A program made the position numbers and the translations under genes. This document shows, piece after piece, positions 45,167 through 53,802 of a stretch of DNA of 64,000 nucleotides; position 1 is the first letter of the stretch; each line of letters begins with the position of its first letter. The DNA is from Chromatocurvus sp964613795 (lineage in GTDB: Bacteria > Pseudomonadota > Gammaproteobacteria > Pseudomonadales > Halieaceae), in contig CAZTJR010000011.1 in the NCBI GenBank assembly GCA_964613795.1, positions 1 through 64,000 of the forward strand. Direction: 5' to 3'. A model generated the notes under the pieces. It was given only the letters and a program-made list of their open reading frames with translations, was not told the DNA's origin and searched no databases.

Positions 45167-46060
45167 TCATCCGCCGTTCTGCAGCGCCTCGCGTATCCCA
45201 TGCGGATCGATGTCCAGTGCCGCGAAGCCCGGCAGCGCGGGGTCGGCCACATTGTCCCGAGCCATCAGTTCGACGTCGCTGGTGTTCAGTGGCCGGCGCG
45301 GCAGAATTGTCAGCAGCCCCGCAATCAGTAGCCACAGCGCGAACGGCACTGGCACCAGCATGCGCCGCCGTCCGCTGTGTCGCAGTTGCTCCGCGACGAT
45401 ATCCCGGTAGCTGAGCAGGTCCGCCCCACCCAGCTCGAAGACACGGCCGGCGGATCCGGGCCGCTGCAGCAATGCGCCGATCGCCCTGGCCACGTCGTCG
45501 GCCAGTGCCGGCTGCAGCTGCGTGTTGCCGCGGCCGAACAGCGGTACCAGCGGCAGTCGGCACAGGGTGCGAAGGCGCCTGATCATTCCGCCCTCGGCAC
45601 CGAACAGTACCGATGGGCGGACAATGGTTGCGCGCTCGAACGCGTCGCGCACGCGGGCCTCACCCTCCCCTCTGGACCGGATATAGGCTGATGACGACTG
45701 CGGGTCCGCGCCGATGCCGGAGACGTGAATCAGCCGGTCCACGCCGGCCTCGCGGGCCAGGCGTGCCACCTGTCCGGCACCGTCGACATGGATGTCCCGG
45801 AAGCGCAGGCCGGGCCGCTCTGCATACAGCGACACCGCATTGACTGCCGCATCAGCACCTTCCAGCGCACTGCGCACCGAGCGTTCGTCCCGGACGTCGG
45901 TTTTTATCCGCAGGCTCGGCTCTGCGACGGTACCCGGTATCAGCACGTCCGGGTCGCGCGCGGCGATGCGCACCTCCCAGCCATCGGCCTCCAATTCGCG
46001 GGCAACGGCACGGCCCAGAAACCCGGTAGCGCCAAACACGGTAACGACGGGACTGTTCAT
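45167..46060 (-). CDS. NAD(P)-binding NmrA/NDUFA9-like protein
   Basis: ATG 46060, after GAGGAGG, gives 297 residues with the Rossmann motif 'VFGATGFLGRAVARELEADG' at the N-terminus, 'VDRLIHVSGIGAD', and a C-terminal hydrophobic helix ('RMLVPVPFALWLLIAGLLTILP'). Proteins of this atypical SDR type are related to the complex I assembly subunit NDUFA9 and to NmrA. They bind NAD(P)H and may act on quinone or sense redox. The activity is unknown. Confidence 0.83.
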   Translation of the reverse strand: MNSPVVTVFGATGFLGRAVARELEADGWEVRIAARDPDVLIPGTVAEPSLRIKTDVRDERSVRSALEGADAAVNAVSLYAERPGLRFRDIHVDGAGQVARLAREAGVDRLIHVSGIGADPQSSSAYIRSRGEGEARVRDAFERATIVRPSVLFGAEGGMIRRLRTLCRLPLVPLFGRGNTQLQPALADDVARAIGALLQRPGSAGRVFELGGADLLSYRDIVAEQLRHSGRRRMLVPVPFALWLLIAGLLTILPRRPLNTSDVELMARDNVADPALPGFAALDIDPHGIREALQNGG

Positions 46061-46282
46061 GCCAGGCCTCCTCGACAATTTTCGACGGATGTCAGATAAC
46101 CATAGCAGCTACTCAGCCATGCGCCGACCGTTCATGCCGGGCCGGCGCCGCCCTCTTGCGACGCCCGGATCCGGCGCTGCGAACGCAAAGATGAGGTGCC
46201 GCAGGATGTGGTTGTCGTAAAATGATAGGGGCGGGTCCCCCGTCGAATGTCGGCAGCACATCACACAGGAAGGATTTCCAGC

Positions 46283-46804
46283 ATGGCCAAGCGCCCCAAT
46301 CCCCTAGACCGTTTCGCCAGGGACTTAAGGCCCGGCCAACTGCAATGGATCGGCGTGCGGCCCGCGCGTCGTGCTCCCATGCAGGCACTGCAGCGCGCCC
46401 GGGCCGTCAGTGGGCGAGGTCTCGAGGGCGATCATCGGATCGACAAATCGCCGGGGTCGGGGCGGCAGGTGACCCTGATTTCCCGGGAATTCATCGGGCA
46501 GACGGCGCATTTTCTGGGAATCGATGAGATCAGTCCCGACCTGCTGCGGCGCAATCTTGTGGTCTCCGGCATCAATCTGCATGCGCTGCGTCACCAGCGC
46601 TTCAGGATCGGCGACGTGCTGCTCGAGGCGAGTGCTCTCTGCCATCCCTGTTCGCGAATGCAGGAGGCGCTGGGAGAGGGCGGTGTCGCCGCGATGCTCG
46701 GTCACGGCGGACTGTGCTGTCGGATTCTCGGCGGCGGTGTAATGGTTGTGGGTGACGCGGTGCGGGTTGAAGTGCCAGGTGAGTCGCTCGACCTGTTCGG
46801 GTGA
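46283..46804 (+). CDS. MOSC domain protein
   Basis: ATG 46283, after AGGAAGGA, gives 173 residues. Motifs 'RPARRAPM', 'GLEGDHR', 'QVTLISREF', 'RRNLVVSGINL' and 'LCHPCSRM' (candidate molybdenum-binding Cys) identify a MOSC domain, related to YiiM and mARC. It may reduce N-hydroxylated compounds or handle sulfur for molybdenum cofactor. It lies upstream of the TonB receptor, but the PHO-like array between them suggests separate control. Confidence 0.88.
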   Translation: MAKRPNPLDRFARDLRPGQLQWIGVRPARRAPMQALQRARAVSGRGLEGDHRIDKSPGSGRQVTLISREFIGQTAHFLGIDEISPDLLRRNLVVSGINLHALRHQRFRIGDVLLEASALCHPCSRMQEALGEGGVAAMLGHGGLCCRILGGGVMVVGDAVRVEVPGESLDLFG

Positions 46805-46845
46805 ACAGACCTAAGCCAGCGAAGTCAGTGCAGAAAAACCGCTCT

Positions 46846-46916
46846 ATGACAGCGTGATGAAAGCCCTGTGAATTCTCCAAGAACTTTGCATGAATTTTCC
46901 GTGAAGACTCGGTAAA
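46846..46916. promoter_or_regulatory. seven-unit 11-bp direct repeat array with PHO-box core
   Basis: TGAA-like tetramers begin at 46847, 46858, 46869, 46880, 46891, 46902 and 46913, all exactly 11 bases apart. On the reverse strand 46863-46846 reads CTTTCATCACGCTGTCAT, which matches the PHO-box plan CTGTCAT-N4-CTGTCAT at 13 of 14 core bases. It lies 66 bases upstream of the TonB receptor start. Orientation is opposite to the gene, which is unusual for PhoB sites, so the binding factor is not certain. Confidence 0.6.
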
Positions 46917-46982
46917 TGCATTGAGCGGTAGCCGCGACGCACCTAGCCTTCGGCACTTCACCTATCCTAGCCGGAGACACCC

Positions 46983-49589
46983 ATGAAGTTGCAAACCCAG
47001 CTATCCGCCGGCGTTGCGGCTGCCCTTGGCACGTTAATCGCCAGCGGCGCTGCCGCCCAGTCAGCAACAGACCGCAATGGCCCACGCATCGAGGAAGTGC
47101 TGGTGTATGGCCAGCGCGACATGATGCGCAGCGCCATTGATCGCCAGCGCGACTCGGACCGCATCATGAGCGTGATCACGCGGGATGCCATCGGCAACCT
47201 GCCGGACCAGAACGTGGCGGAATCCGTTCGCCGGCTGCCCGGTGTGAACGTTCTCAACGACCAGGGCGAGGGTCGCTTTATCGCCGTTCGCGGGCTGGAT
47301 CCCAGTCTGAATGCGTCAAACGTCAACGGGGTGCGCGTTCCTTCACCGGAAGCGGACACCCGTGCCGTTGCCCTGGATGTGATCGCCTCCGAGCTGGTGG
47401 AATCCATTGAGGTGGTGAAGACGCTGACGCCGGACATGGATGCCGACACCATCGGTGCCTCTATCCAGATCAACACCATGCGTGCCTTCGAGGCCGACGA
47501 CCGCTTCTTTTCCGTCAAGGCCGAGCAGTCCTACAACGACCTGAGTGACGCCTATTCCCCCAAGGGCTCCGTGGAGTTCCTCTTTCCCATCAACGATCGG
47601 CTGGGCATTGCCGGCGGCGTCTCCTACCAGGATCGGGAGTTCTCCACCGACAATATCGAATCGGAAGGCTGGGACGTCACGGATGACGGCGTTCTCTACG
47701 CTGACACGGTGGAGTACCGCGACTATGACGTCGTGCGGGAACGCTCCAGCGCCTCGCTGACCGTGGATTTCAAGGCCACGGAAAGCACCACACTGTATGC
47801 GCGTATGATGTACAGCCTGTTCGAGGATACCGAGTCGCGCCGCCGGCTGGTCCTGGAGATGGACGAGGAGCCGCGCTCCGGCAGCGCCACCTCGGCGTCC
47901 TTCCTGTCAGACGATGGTGAAATTGTCGCCGAGCGCGAGCAGAAGGACCGCTACGAGGCGCAGGAGATCCAGACCTACGCCATCGGCGGTGAAACCCTCT
48001 TCGGCGACTGGGAGCTGGATTACAGCGTCAGCTATGCCTACGCGGAAGAGCACGAGAAAGACACCTTCGAAACCCTGTTTGCGGCGGGTTTTGAGGACCC
48101 GGGCGCGCTGGGCATCGACTTCGACTACAGCAATGATGAGCAGCCCCGGTATGGCATCAGTCAGGGCGCAGACGCCTTTTTTGATCCGGGCACCTACGAG
48201 TTTGATGTGGTGGAGATTCCCGACGCCCTGTCAAAGGATGAGGAAATCACCTGGCAGTTCAACGCCGCGCGCAATGTCCGCATGGACAGCGGCACGCTGC
48301 AGCTCAAGTTCGGCAGCAAGTTGCGGCAGCGCAGCAAGGAGCGCGACACTTCCCTGCAGGTGTTCGACGACTTCGACGGTGACTACACGCTGGCAGACGT
48401 CACCGGCCGGCAGAGTTTCGGCCTCGCCGACATCGATCCCGTGCCCGGTCTCGGCGCGGTGCGCAATTTCAATATCGATAACCTCGATCGCTTTGTCCTC
48501 AACGACTTCGACACCCGGCTGGAATCCAACATCGAGAATTTCAGCGTGGACGAGGACATTCTTGCGGGCTACCTCATGGCGCGCTGGGAGTCGGGGCCGC
48601 TGACGGTGATTGGCGGTGTCCGCGTGGAGCGCACCGACAACACGGTACGCGCCAATCTCACCGAGATTCTGGAGGAAGGCAGCGTTCTCAACGGCGTCAC
48701 GCTCGAGGAAGACCAGGTGAATTTCACGCCCAGCGAAGAGGACAGCAGCTATACCGACTGGCTGCCCAGCCTGAGTGCGCGCTACGACCTGCGCAACGAC
48801 ATCGTACTGCGTGCCGGGTTCTTCAACAGCCTGGTGCGCCCCGGCCCGGAGCAGCTGGCGCCAATCTTTATCATCGAGGAGTCCGAGGGAGGCGGTCGTG
48901 AGGGCGAGTTCGGCAACCCCGGCCTGAAACCCTACAAGGCCTTCAACGTGGACGCGAGCGTCGAGTGGTACTTCAGCGAGAACGGCGTCCTGTCCGGTGG
49001 CCTGTTCTACAAGGAAATCGACGATTTCATCGTCAATGCGCGTTTCGAGGCCGATGAGCCGCCCTTCAACGGCGTGTACAACGGCATTCCCTTTGACGAG
49101 GGGATCATTCCGCTGAACGGCGACGAGGCCACGGTGCAGGGGGTCGAGTTCAACTACCAGCACGCGCTGACGCAGCTGCCGGCGCCGTTCAACGGCCTTC
49201 TGCTCGGCCTCAACTACACCTATACCGACGCCGAGGGCGATATCGGCGAGCGCACGATTCCCCTGCCGGCTGCGGCGGAGCAGACCTACAATGCCATGCT
49301 CGGCTACGAGTCCGGCCCTCTGTCCGTCCGCCTCACCGCCGCCTACCGGGATGAATACCTCGACGAGCTGCAAGGCTCCCCGGAGGAGGACCGCTATGTC
49401 AGGGATCACCTGCAGGTGGATCTCACCGCGAATTACGACGTCAGCGAAAAAATCAAGGTCTACTCGCAGTTCCTCAACCTGACGGACGAGCCCTTTGTGG
49501 CCTTCCAGCGCGGCCCGGGCGCCAACCGGCTGTTACAGTACGAGGAGTATTCCTGGACCGTGCGACTCGGCATCCAGGTTCGCCTGTGA
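46983..49589 (+). CDS. TonB-dependent receptor (Xanthomonas/Caulobacter type)
   Basis: This 868-residue protein has a signal peptide (cleavage near 'SGAAA-QS', residue 25). A plug domain runs from about 35 ('IEEVLVYGQRDMMRSAIDRQR', 'NLPDQNVAESVRRLPGVNV', 'RFIAVRGLDPSLN'), and a 22-strand barrel ends in 'YSWTVRLGIQVRL'. The long form matches the TonB-Xanth-Caul subfamily, usually for carbohydrate or other organic ligands. It overlaps the phosphatase gene by GTGA and is preceded by PHO-like repeats. Its ligand may therefore be a phosphorylated organic compound, which is inference. Confidence 0.9.
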   Translation: MKLQTQLSAGVAAALGTLIASGAAAQSATDRNGPRIEEVLVYGQRDMMRSAIDRQRDSDRIMSVITRDAIGNLPDQNVAESVRRLPGVNVLNDQGEGRFIAVRGLDPSLNASNVNGVRVPSPEADTRAVALDVIASELVESIEVVKTLTPDMDADTIGASIQINTMRAFEADDRFFSVKAEQSYNDLSDAYSPKGSVEFLFPINDRLGIAGGVSYQDREFSTDNIESEGWDVTDDGVLYADTVEYRDYDVVRERSSASLTVDFKATESTTLYARMMYSLFEDTESRRRLVLEMDEEPRSGSATSASFLSDDGEIVAEREQKDRYEAQEIQTYAIGGETLFGDWELDYSVSYAYAEEHEKDTFETLFAAGFEDPGALGIDFDYSNDEQPRYGISQGADAFFDPGTYEFDVVEIPDALSKDEEITWQFNAARNVRMDSGTLQLKFGSKLRQRSKERDTSLQVFDDFDGDYTLADVTGRQSFGLADIDPVPGLGAVRNFNIDNLDRFVLNDFDTRLESNIENFSVDEDILAGYLMARWESGPLTVIGGVRVERTDNTVRANLTEILEEGSVLNGVTLEEDQVNFTPSEEDSSYTDWLPSLSARYDLRNDIVLRAGFFNSLVRPGPEQLAPIFIIEESEGGGREGEFGNPGLKPYKAFNVDASVEWYFSENGVLSGGLFYKEIDDFIVNARFEADEPPFNGVYNGIPFDEGIIPLNGDEATVQGVEFNYQHALTQLPAPFNGLLLGLNYTYTDAEGDIGERTIPLPAAAEQTYNAMLGYESGPLSVRLTAAYRDEYLDELQGSPEEDRYVRDHLQVDLTANYDVSEKIKVYSQFLNLTDEPFVAFQRGPGANRLLQYEEYSWTVRLGIQVRL

Positions 49590-51442
49590 ACCGATTGATG
49601 GGACCTATTGCCATGCAGACCTCGCTGATTCGTGCCGCCGCCACCGGCATCCTTCTTGCCACCCTGGGGGTGGCAGGCGTCTCCGCGGAGACGCAGACAC
49701 CCCATGTCGAACTGGAGCGCGCCGTTTCGGGGGTTATTGAGCGAATGCAGCAGACGCTGTCTGCCGAGGAGCGCCTGGCCCTGACGCCGGAGTCGGCCGC
49801 GTCGTTCTTGAACGCGCGGGAGCGGGAGCTGCTCTCCACCGGCTTTGCCAGGCTGCAGGTCTCAGCACCGGTGACGGTTCACGTGGCCTTCGAATCCGCG
49901 CCCGGCGAGGTGCCCTTCTGGCTACCGGCGCGCGGCTTTGAGCGGCGCAGCGACCTCGACTTCCTGGTGAAAGGCGAGGACGACTACGCCACCTGGTCAA
50001 AGCGCTTCCCCGCCGGCGAGATCGGTCTCGGGATTCCGGGATTCAGCGGTGAAATGAAGCCCTACCTCATCTTCATCGAGGCCGACAATGCCGACACCGT
50101 CGAGGTCGAGCCCCTGGTGCCCGGCGTCGATGTGGTGGAGGCGACCCTCGGCCAGCAGGCCTTTCTCGACGATGATGACGACCTGACCACGCTGCCCGAT
50201 CGTTTGATGGGGCTGCCCATGCTGCGTTCCTATGAGAGCTGGGAACTTGTTGCCCGCCTCGTGGGGCATTTCCGCGCCACCGACTATCCCTCCAGCGATC
50301 GGCCCGACCACGTACAGCTCACCTGGCAGGGCGATCCTGCATCCAGCATCACGGTGCAGTGGCGCACCCGCGGCGAGAGTGACGATGGCCGTCTCTGGCT
50401 GGCACGCCAGTCAGACCTGCTGCAGGAAAACCCGGGCAGCGCCCGCATCGTGCCGGCAGAGCCCTTCGTCATGACGACCCCGCAGATCGTCAACGATCCT
50501 GCCATCACGCTGCACCGGGTAACCCTCGATGATCTCGCACCGGCCACGGACTATGCTTACGCGGTGAGTAACGGCGACGGCGTGCAGTGGAGCGAACTGC
50601 GCAGTTTCCGCACGGCGGCGGAGCCCCGGGATGAGCCCTACAGCTTTGTCTATCTCGGCGACCCGCAGAACGGACTCGACCGCTGGGGCGAGCTCATCAG
50701 GCAGTCGGACCACCGCTTCCCGGAAAGCCGCTTTTTTCTTATAGCCGGTGACCTGATCGACAAGGGCACGCAGCGCGACAATTGGGACCAGTTCTTTGCC
50801 GAAAGCAGCCCCGTGTTTGATCGACGTCCGGTGCTGCCCGCCATCGGCAACCACGACAGCCACGGCGGACACCCCACGCTGTACCTGCAGCAGTTTGCCC
50901 TGCCCGATAACGGCACAGACACGTTGGACCCGGGCCGCACCTACCACGTGACCTACCAGGACCTTCTGGTGGTGGTCATGGACTCGAATTACGACCTGAT
51001 TGATCCTGCGACGCAGACCGAGTGGCTGGATCGTGTGCTCGGCGAGAGTGATGCGCGCTGGAAGACCGTCATCTACCACCACCCGCTCTACGCCTCCCAC
51101 CCCGAGCGCGACAATGCGCCACTGCGCGACGCCTGGTTGCCGATCTTTGACCGTCATGGTGTCGACATCGCGTTCCAGGGGCACGATCACGCCTATATGC
51201 GCACGCAACCCCTGCGCGGCGGCACGCCTGTGGCCGAGGGCGAACACGGCACCGTGTATCTGGTGGCCGTGTCGGGGACCAAGATGTACGAACAGTCGCT
51301 GCCCGATTTTGCGGCGTTTGGCGCAACAGACACCCGCACCTACCAGGTGATCGACGTCGACCCCGCTAACGGAACCCTGCGCTATCGCGCTATCGCCGAA
51401 TCGGGCGAGGTGATTGACGAGTTCGCGCTCAGGAAGCCCTGA
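49586..51442 (+). CDS. purple acid phosphatase-like metallophosphoesterase, exported
   Basis: This 618-residue product begins with GTG overlapping the TonB receptor stop (GTGA). The ATG at 49613, heading a cleaner signal peptide (MQTSLIRAAATGILLATLGV), is equally likely. A novel N-terminal domain (about 35-225) is followed by a fibronectin-type PAP domain ('HVQLTWQGDPASSITVQWRT'). The metal-binding motifs are 'GDPQ', 'GDLIDKG', 'GNHDSHGG', 'YHHPLY' and 'GHDHAY'. It should remove phosphate from external organic esters. Operon with the receptor and PHO-like sites suggest phosphate scavenging. Confidence 0.88.
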   Translation: MNRLMGPIAMQTSLIRAAATGILLATLGVAGVSAETQTPHVELERAVSGVIERMQQTLSAEERLALTPESAASFLNARERELLSTGFARLQVSAPVTVHVAFESAPGEVPFWLPARGFERRSDLDFLVKGEDDYATWSKRFPAGEIGLGIPGFSGEMKPYLIFIEADNADTVEVEPLVPGVDVVEATLGQQAFLDDDDDLTTLPDRLMGLPMLRSYESWELVARLVGHFRATDYPSSDRPDHVQLTWQGDPASSITVQWRTRGESDDGRLWLARQSDLLQENPGSARIVPAEPFVMTTPQIVNDPAITLHRVTLDDLAPATDYAYAVSNGDGVQWSELRSFRTAAEPRDEPYSFVYLGDPQNGLDRWGELIRQSDHRFPESRFFLIAGDLIDKGTQRDNWDQFFAESSPVFDRRPVLPAIGNHDSHGGHPTLYLQQFALPDNGTDTLDPGRTYHVTYQDLLVVVMDSNYDLIDPATQTEWLDRVLGESDARWKTVIYHHPLYASHPERDNAPLRDAWLPIFDRHGVDIAFQGHDHAYMRTQPLRGGTPVAEGEHGTVYLVAVSGTKMYEQSLPDFAAFGATDTRTYQVIDVDPANGTLRYRAIAESGEVIDEFALRKP

Positions 51443-51471
51443 GCCGGGGTTTATCGGTTGCGTGTCACCCG

Positions 51472-52362
51472 CTATGAGCGCGCGTCTCCGCGGAGATGGA
51501 AGCGGTAGTCGTGCCGCTCAAGCGGCTCTGCGACGCCGACCTCGTAGGTTTCCACCAGCACCTCACCATCCGCGCGCACGGTGAACATCCGGAACATGGC
51601 GGTGTGGCGGGTTTCATCGGGAATCTTGGTGCGCTCCAGCGCCGGAATGTGCAGGTAGTGAACCGCGCCGATCCGCTTGGAGTGGTTCACCCGCTCCATG
51701 TCCATGTGCAGATCACCGGAAATGACGGCCGCGAGGTTGGGCTGGCCGACAACCTCGGCAAAGCGTGCATGGGTGATGCCCTTGTCCGGATTTTCCGGGT
51801 AGGCACCGGTCTGCGCTCCGTGCACGATCAGCAGCACCGGCCTGGGTGCAAGCTGCCCGATCTGCTCCAGCATCCACTCGATGCCGCTGTCCTTGAAATC
51901 CCGGCCGACGTCCGGCGATGCAAATACCAACGCCACGGTATCCGTCTCGACCACGTAACTGGGGTCCTTTATTTCCGCCTTCTGTGCGCCCCAGCGATTG
52001 GCGTAGGCCAGGTAACGCTCCACCGTGCTGCCGTGCTCTTCATTGCCCATGATGGGATAGAAGGGCAGGTTCAGCGCCTGAAGGACCTCGGTCGCGTTCT
52101 CGTATTGAATGCGGGTTCCCTTGTGGGCGATATCGCCAACGCCGATGACAAAATCCATATCGATGGCGTGCGCCAGGCGGTTCACGTCTGCTACGGCCGC
52201 CGCCATGTGCGGGAAGCGGGGCTCGGGCTTCGGCTCAGCGTCGCCCAGCGCGGCGAATCGAAGCACAACGTCTTTGCTGTCGGCGCTGAAGGCCGCCGGG
52301 ATGGCAAGCGCAAGGCCGAGCAACAGTGTCAGGGCGATAGCGCCGCTTTGAATTCGTGTCAT
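51472..52362 (-). CDS. metallophosphoesterase, exported
   Basis: ATG 52362, after GGAGACCCCC, gives 296 residues with a signal peptide (MTRIQSGAIALTLLLGLALA...FSA). Calcineurin-like motifs are 'AALGDAEPK', 'VGDIAHKG', 'GNEEHGS' (GNHE with His replaced by Glu), 'LIVHGAQ' and 'GDLHMD'. The changed third motif suggests altered metal binding or substrate. It is convergent with the phosphatase gene and has its own PHO-box-like site upstream, so the two probably serve the same phosphate response. Confidence 0.83.
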   Translation of the reverse strand: MTRIQSGAIALTLLLGLALAIPAAFSADSKDVVLRFAALGDAEPKPEPRFPHMAAAVADVNRLAHAIDMDFVIGVGDIAHKGTRIQYENATEVLQALNLPFYPIMGNEEHGSTVERYLAYANRWGAQKAEIKDPSYVVETDTVALVFASPDVGRDFKDSGIEWMLEQIGQLAPRPVLLIVHGAQTGAYPENPDKGITHARFAEVVGQPNLAAVISGDLHMDMERVNHSKRIGAVHYLHIPALERTKIPDETRHTAMFRMFTVRADGEVLVETYEVGVAEPLERHDYRFHLRGDARS

Positions 52363-52411
52363 GGGGGTCTCCGTGTAGGGAAGTTGAGTCGGAGAGAGGT
52401 AACACACAACA

Positions 52412-52429
52412 ATGACGTGAGTGTGACAG
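52412..52429 (-). promoter_or_regulatory. PHO-box-like site upstream of metallophosphoesterase
   Basis: Reverse strand reads CTGTCACACTCACGTCAT: a perfect CTGTCAC followed 11 bases later by ACGTCAT (5 of 7 to the repeat). It is oriented with the gene and lies 49 bases upstream of its start, a standard position for PhoB activation. Confidence 0.55.
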
Positions 52430-52470
52430 CGCCTCGGCGAACACCTCGGAGTAGTCGCGACAAGCTGCCG

Positions 52471-52809
52471 TCACGTCTCGTTCCAGCGCCGGAATCCGAC
52501 CCGCGTCCCGTCCGGCCGCTGCGCGATCCAGGCCACGAAGCGGGCGATCTCGGGATGCGCAGCCAGTGCTTCGACGGTGTTGAATTCACGCTCCAGAGCT
52601 TTGTTGTCGAGCGTTGCGTGCACATGTGCGTGGCAGGGCCGGCACAGCAGTGCAATCCTGTGCTTCACGTCATCGCGGTCGAAATCGCGCTTGTTGCGGC
52701 GGTTCCTGTGGCGCGTCTGGGGGATCAGGTGGTGTCGCGTAAGCACTGTGACCTGTCGGCGACACAGCTCACAGCAACCGCCACCGCGGAGTCGGCTACC
52801 CTCCCTCAT
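52471..52809 (-). CDS. HNH endonuclease domain protein
   Basis: This 112-residue protein has a zinc-binding HNH core: 'CCELCRR', then 'LTRHHLIPQTRHRN' (first His pair), and 'ALLCRPCHAHVHATL' (CxxCH). Small stand-alone HNH proteins of this type occur singly in many genomes, with uncertain function. The length and single domain leave host DNA processing or a remnant of a mobile element both possible. It is codirectional with the downstream metallophosphoesterase but separated by the PHO-like site. Confidence 0.83.
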   Translation of the reverse strand: MREGSRLRGGGCCELCRRQVTVLTRHHLIPQTRHRNRRNKRDFDRDDVKHRIALLCRPCHAHVHATLDNKALEREFNTVEALAAHPEIARFVAWIAQRPDGTRVGFRRWNET

Positions 52810-52861
52810 TCAAGCCCGGTGCCAGCCAGGAGACTATCCGCGCGGCGGATTCGGTGAGTGA

Positions 52862-53761
52862 TCACGGCCTTACCAGCAAACGGTTGACCGGCATGGCAAA
52901 CCGGGCCGGGGTATCCGTTGTCGCGATGGTGGCCGGTGCACACAGCAGGTGTGAGAGCTCCTTTAACATTTGTGCTCGCCGCGCCCCCGACAGCGTGAAG
53001 GCTGCGTAAAAGAAACCGGCCGCAGCCTCTGCCACCTCCGTCGCTGTTCCGTGCATGGCGACGACGCCGGTTTCGACGGTGACGTCTGCCTGTGGAAACA
53101 CGGCGCTCACCAGTTCAATCAGACTGTCGGTGCCGCGCACGCGCGGGTCACCCAAATCAATACTACCGTAGTCGGGGAGTTCAGCCTGCACATGCCCATA
53201 GATCAGGTCATGTGCCGCTGCGTAGCCCGGTGCAGCCTGCATCGGCCCGTCCACCAGCGCCGCAAATGTACCGCCCGGCTTCAGTACCCGCCTTACCTCT
53301 CTAAGTACGGGCTCGATGGGATACATCAGGGTCAGGGCCCAATGACACAGCACGGCGTCCATGGAGTCATCCTGCAGTACGCACAGATGCTGCGCCTCCG
53401 CCTGCAGCAGTCGTGCCGCTGCCCAGGGCAGCCGATGCCGCGCCAGCGCCAATTCTTCGGGACACATGTCAATACCGACCAGGGACAGCGCTGGGTTTCG
53501 TGTATGCAGAATATCCAGCAGTACGCCGGAACCGCAGGCAAGGTCCAGCACACGGCCTTCACCACCGGGTGCGGTTTCGGCCAGCCATTCATAGCTCGTG
53601 CGTCCCGCCGCGTCGCGACACGCCTGCGCGCAGGTCTCGGTGAAACCGGGGTTATCATGATGGATGGCGCGCAGGTGTAAACGCAGTGCACTGGCGTCGG
53701 GCTGCTCGCCGCGTGCAAGGCTTTCTGTCCAACCGGAGCGCAAGGGACTGAGATTGTTCAA
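52862..53761 (-). CDS. class I SAM-dependent methyltransferase
   Basis: This 299-residue protein has motif I 'VLDLACGSGVLLDIL' near residue 71, 'GIDMCPEELALAR', 'DDSMDAVLCHWALTLM' and 'VLKPGGTFAALVDGPM'. It fits the UbiE/BioC-like Methyltransf_11 group acting on small molecules. It is last in a three-gene reverse-strand set with another methyltransferase and a PhyH dioxygenase, which suggests successive tailoring of one compound. The substrate is unknown. Confidence 0.85.
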   Translation of the reverse strand: MNNLSPLRSGWTESLARGEQPDASALRLHLRAIHHDNPGFTETCAQACRDAAGRTSYEWLAETAPGGEGRVLDLACGSGVLLDILHTRNPALSLVGIDMCPEELALARHRLPWAAARLLQAEAQHLCVLQDDSMDAVLCHWALTLMYPIEPVLREVRRVLKPGGTFAALVDGPMQAAPGYAAAHDLIYGHVQAELPDYGSIDLGDPRVRGTDSLIELVSAVFPQADVTVETGVVAMHGTATEVAEAAAGFFYAAFTLSGARRAQMLKELSHLLCAPATIATTDTPARFAMPVNRLLVRP

Positions 53762-53802
53762 CGGGAATGTCCTTTTCGTGCCGCTTGCAGGGTCAATGGG
53801 AA

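Noticed and set aside
48231..49409. 392-codon reverse frame
   Set aside because: Antisense to the TonB receptor barrel; no domain or start context.
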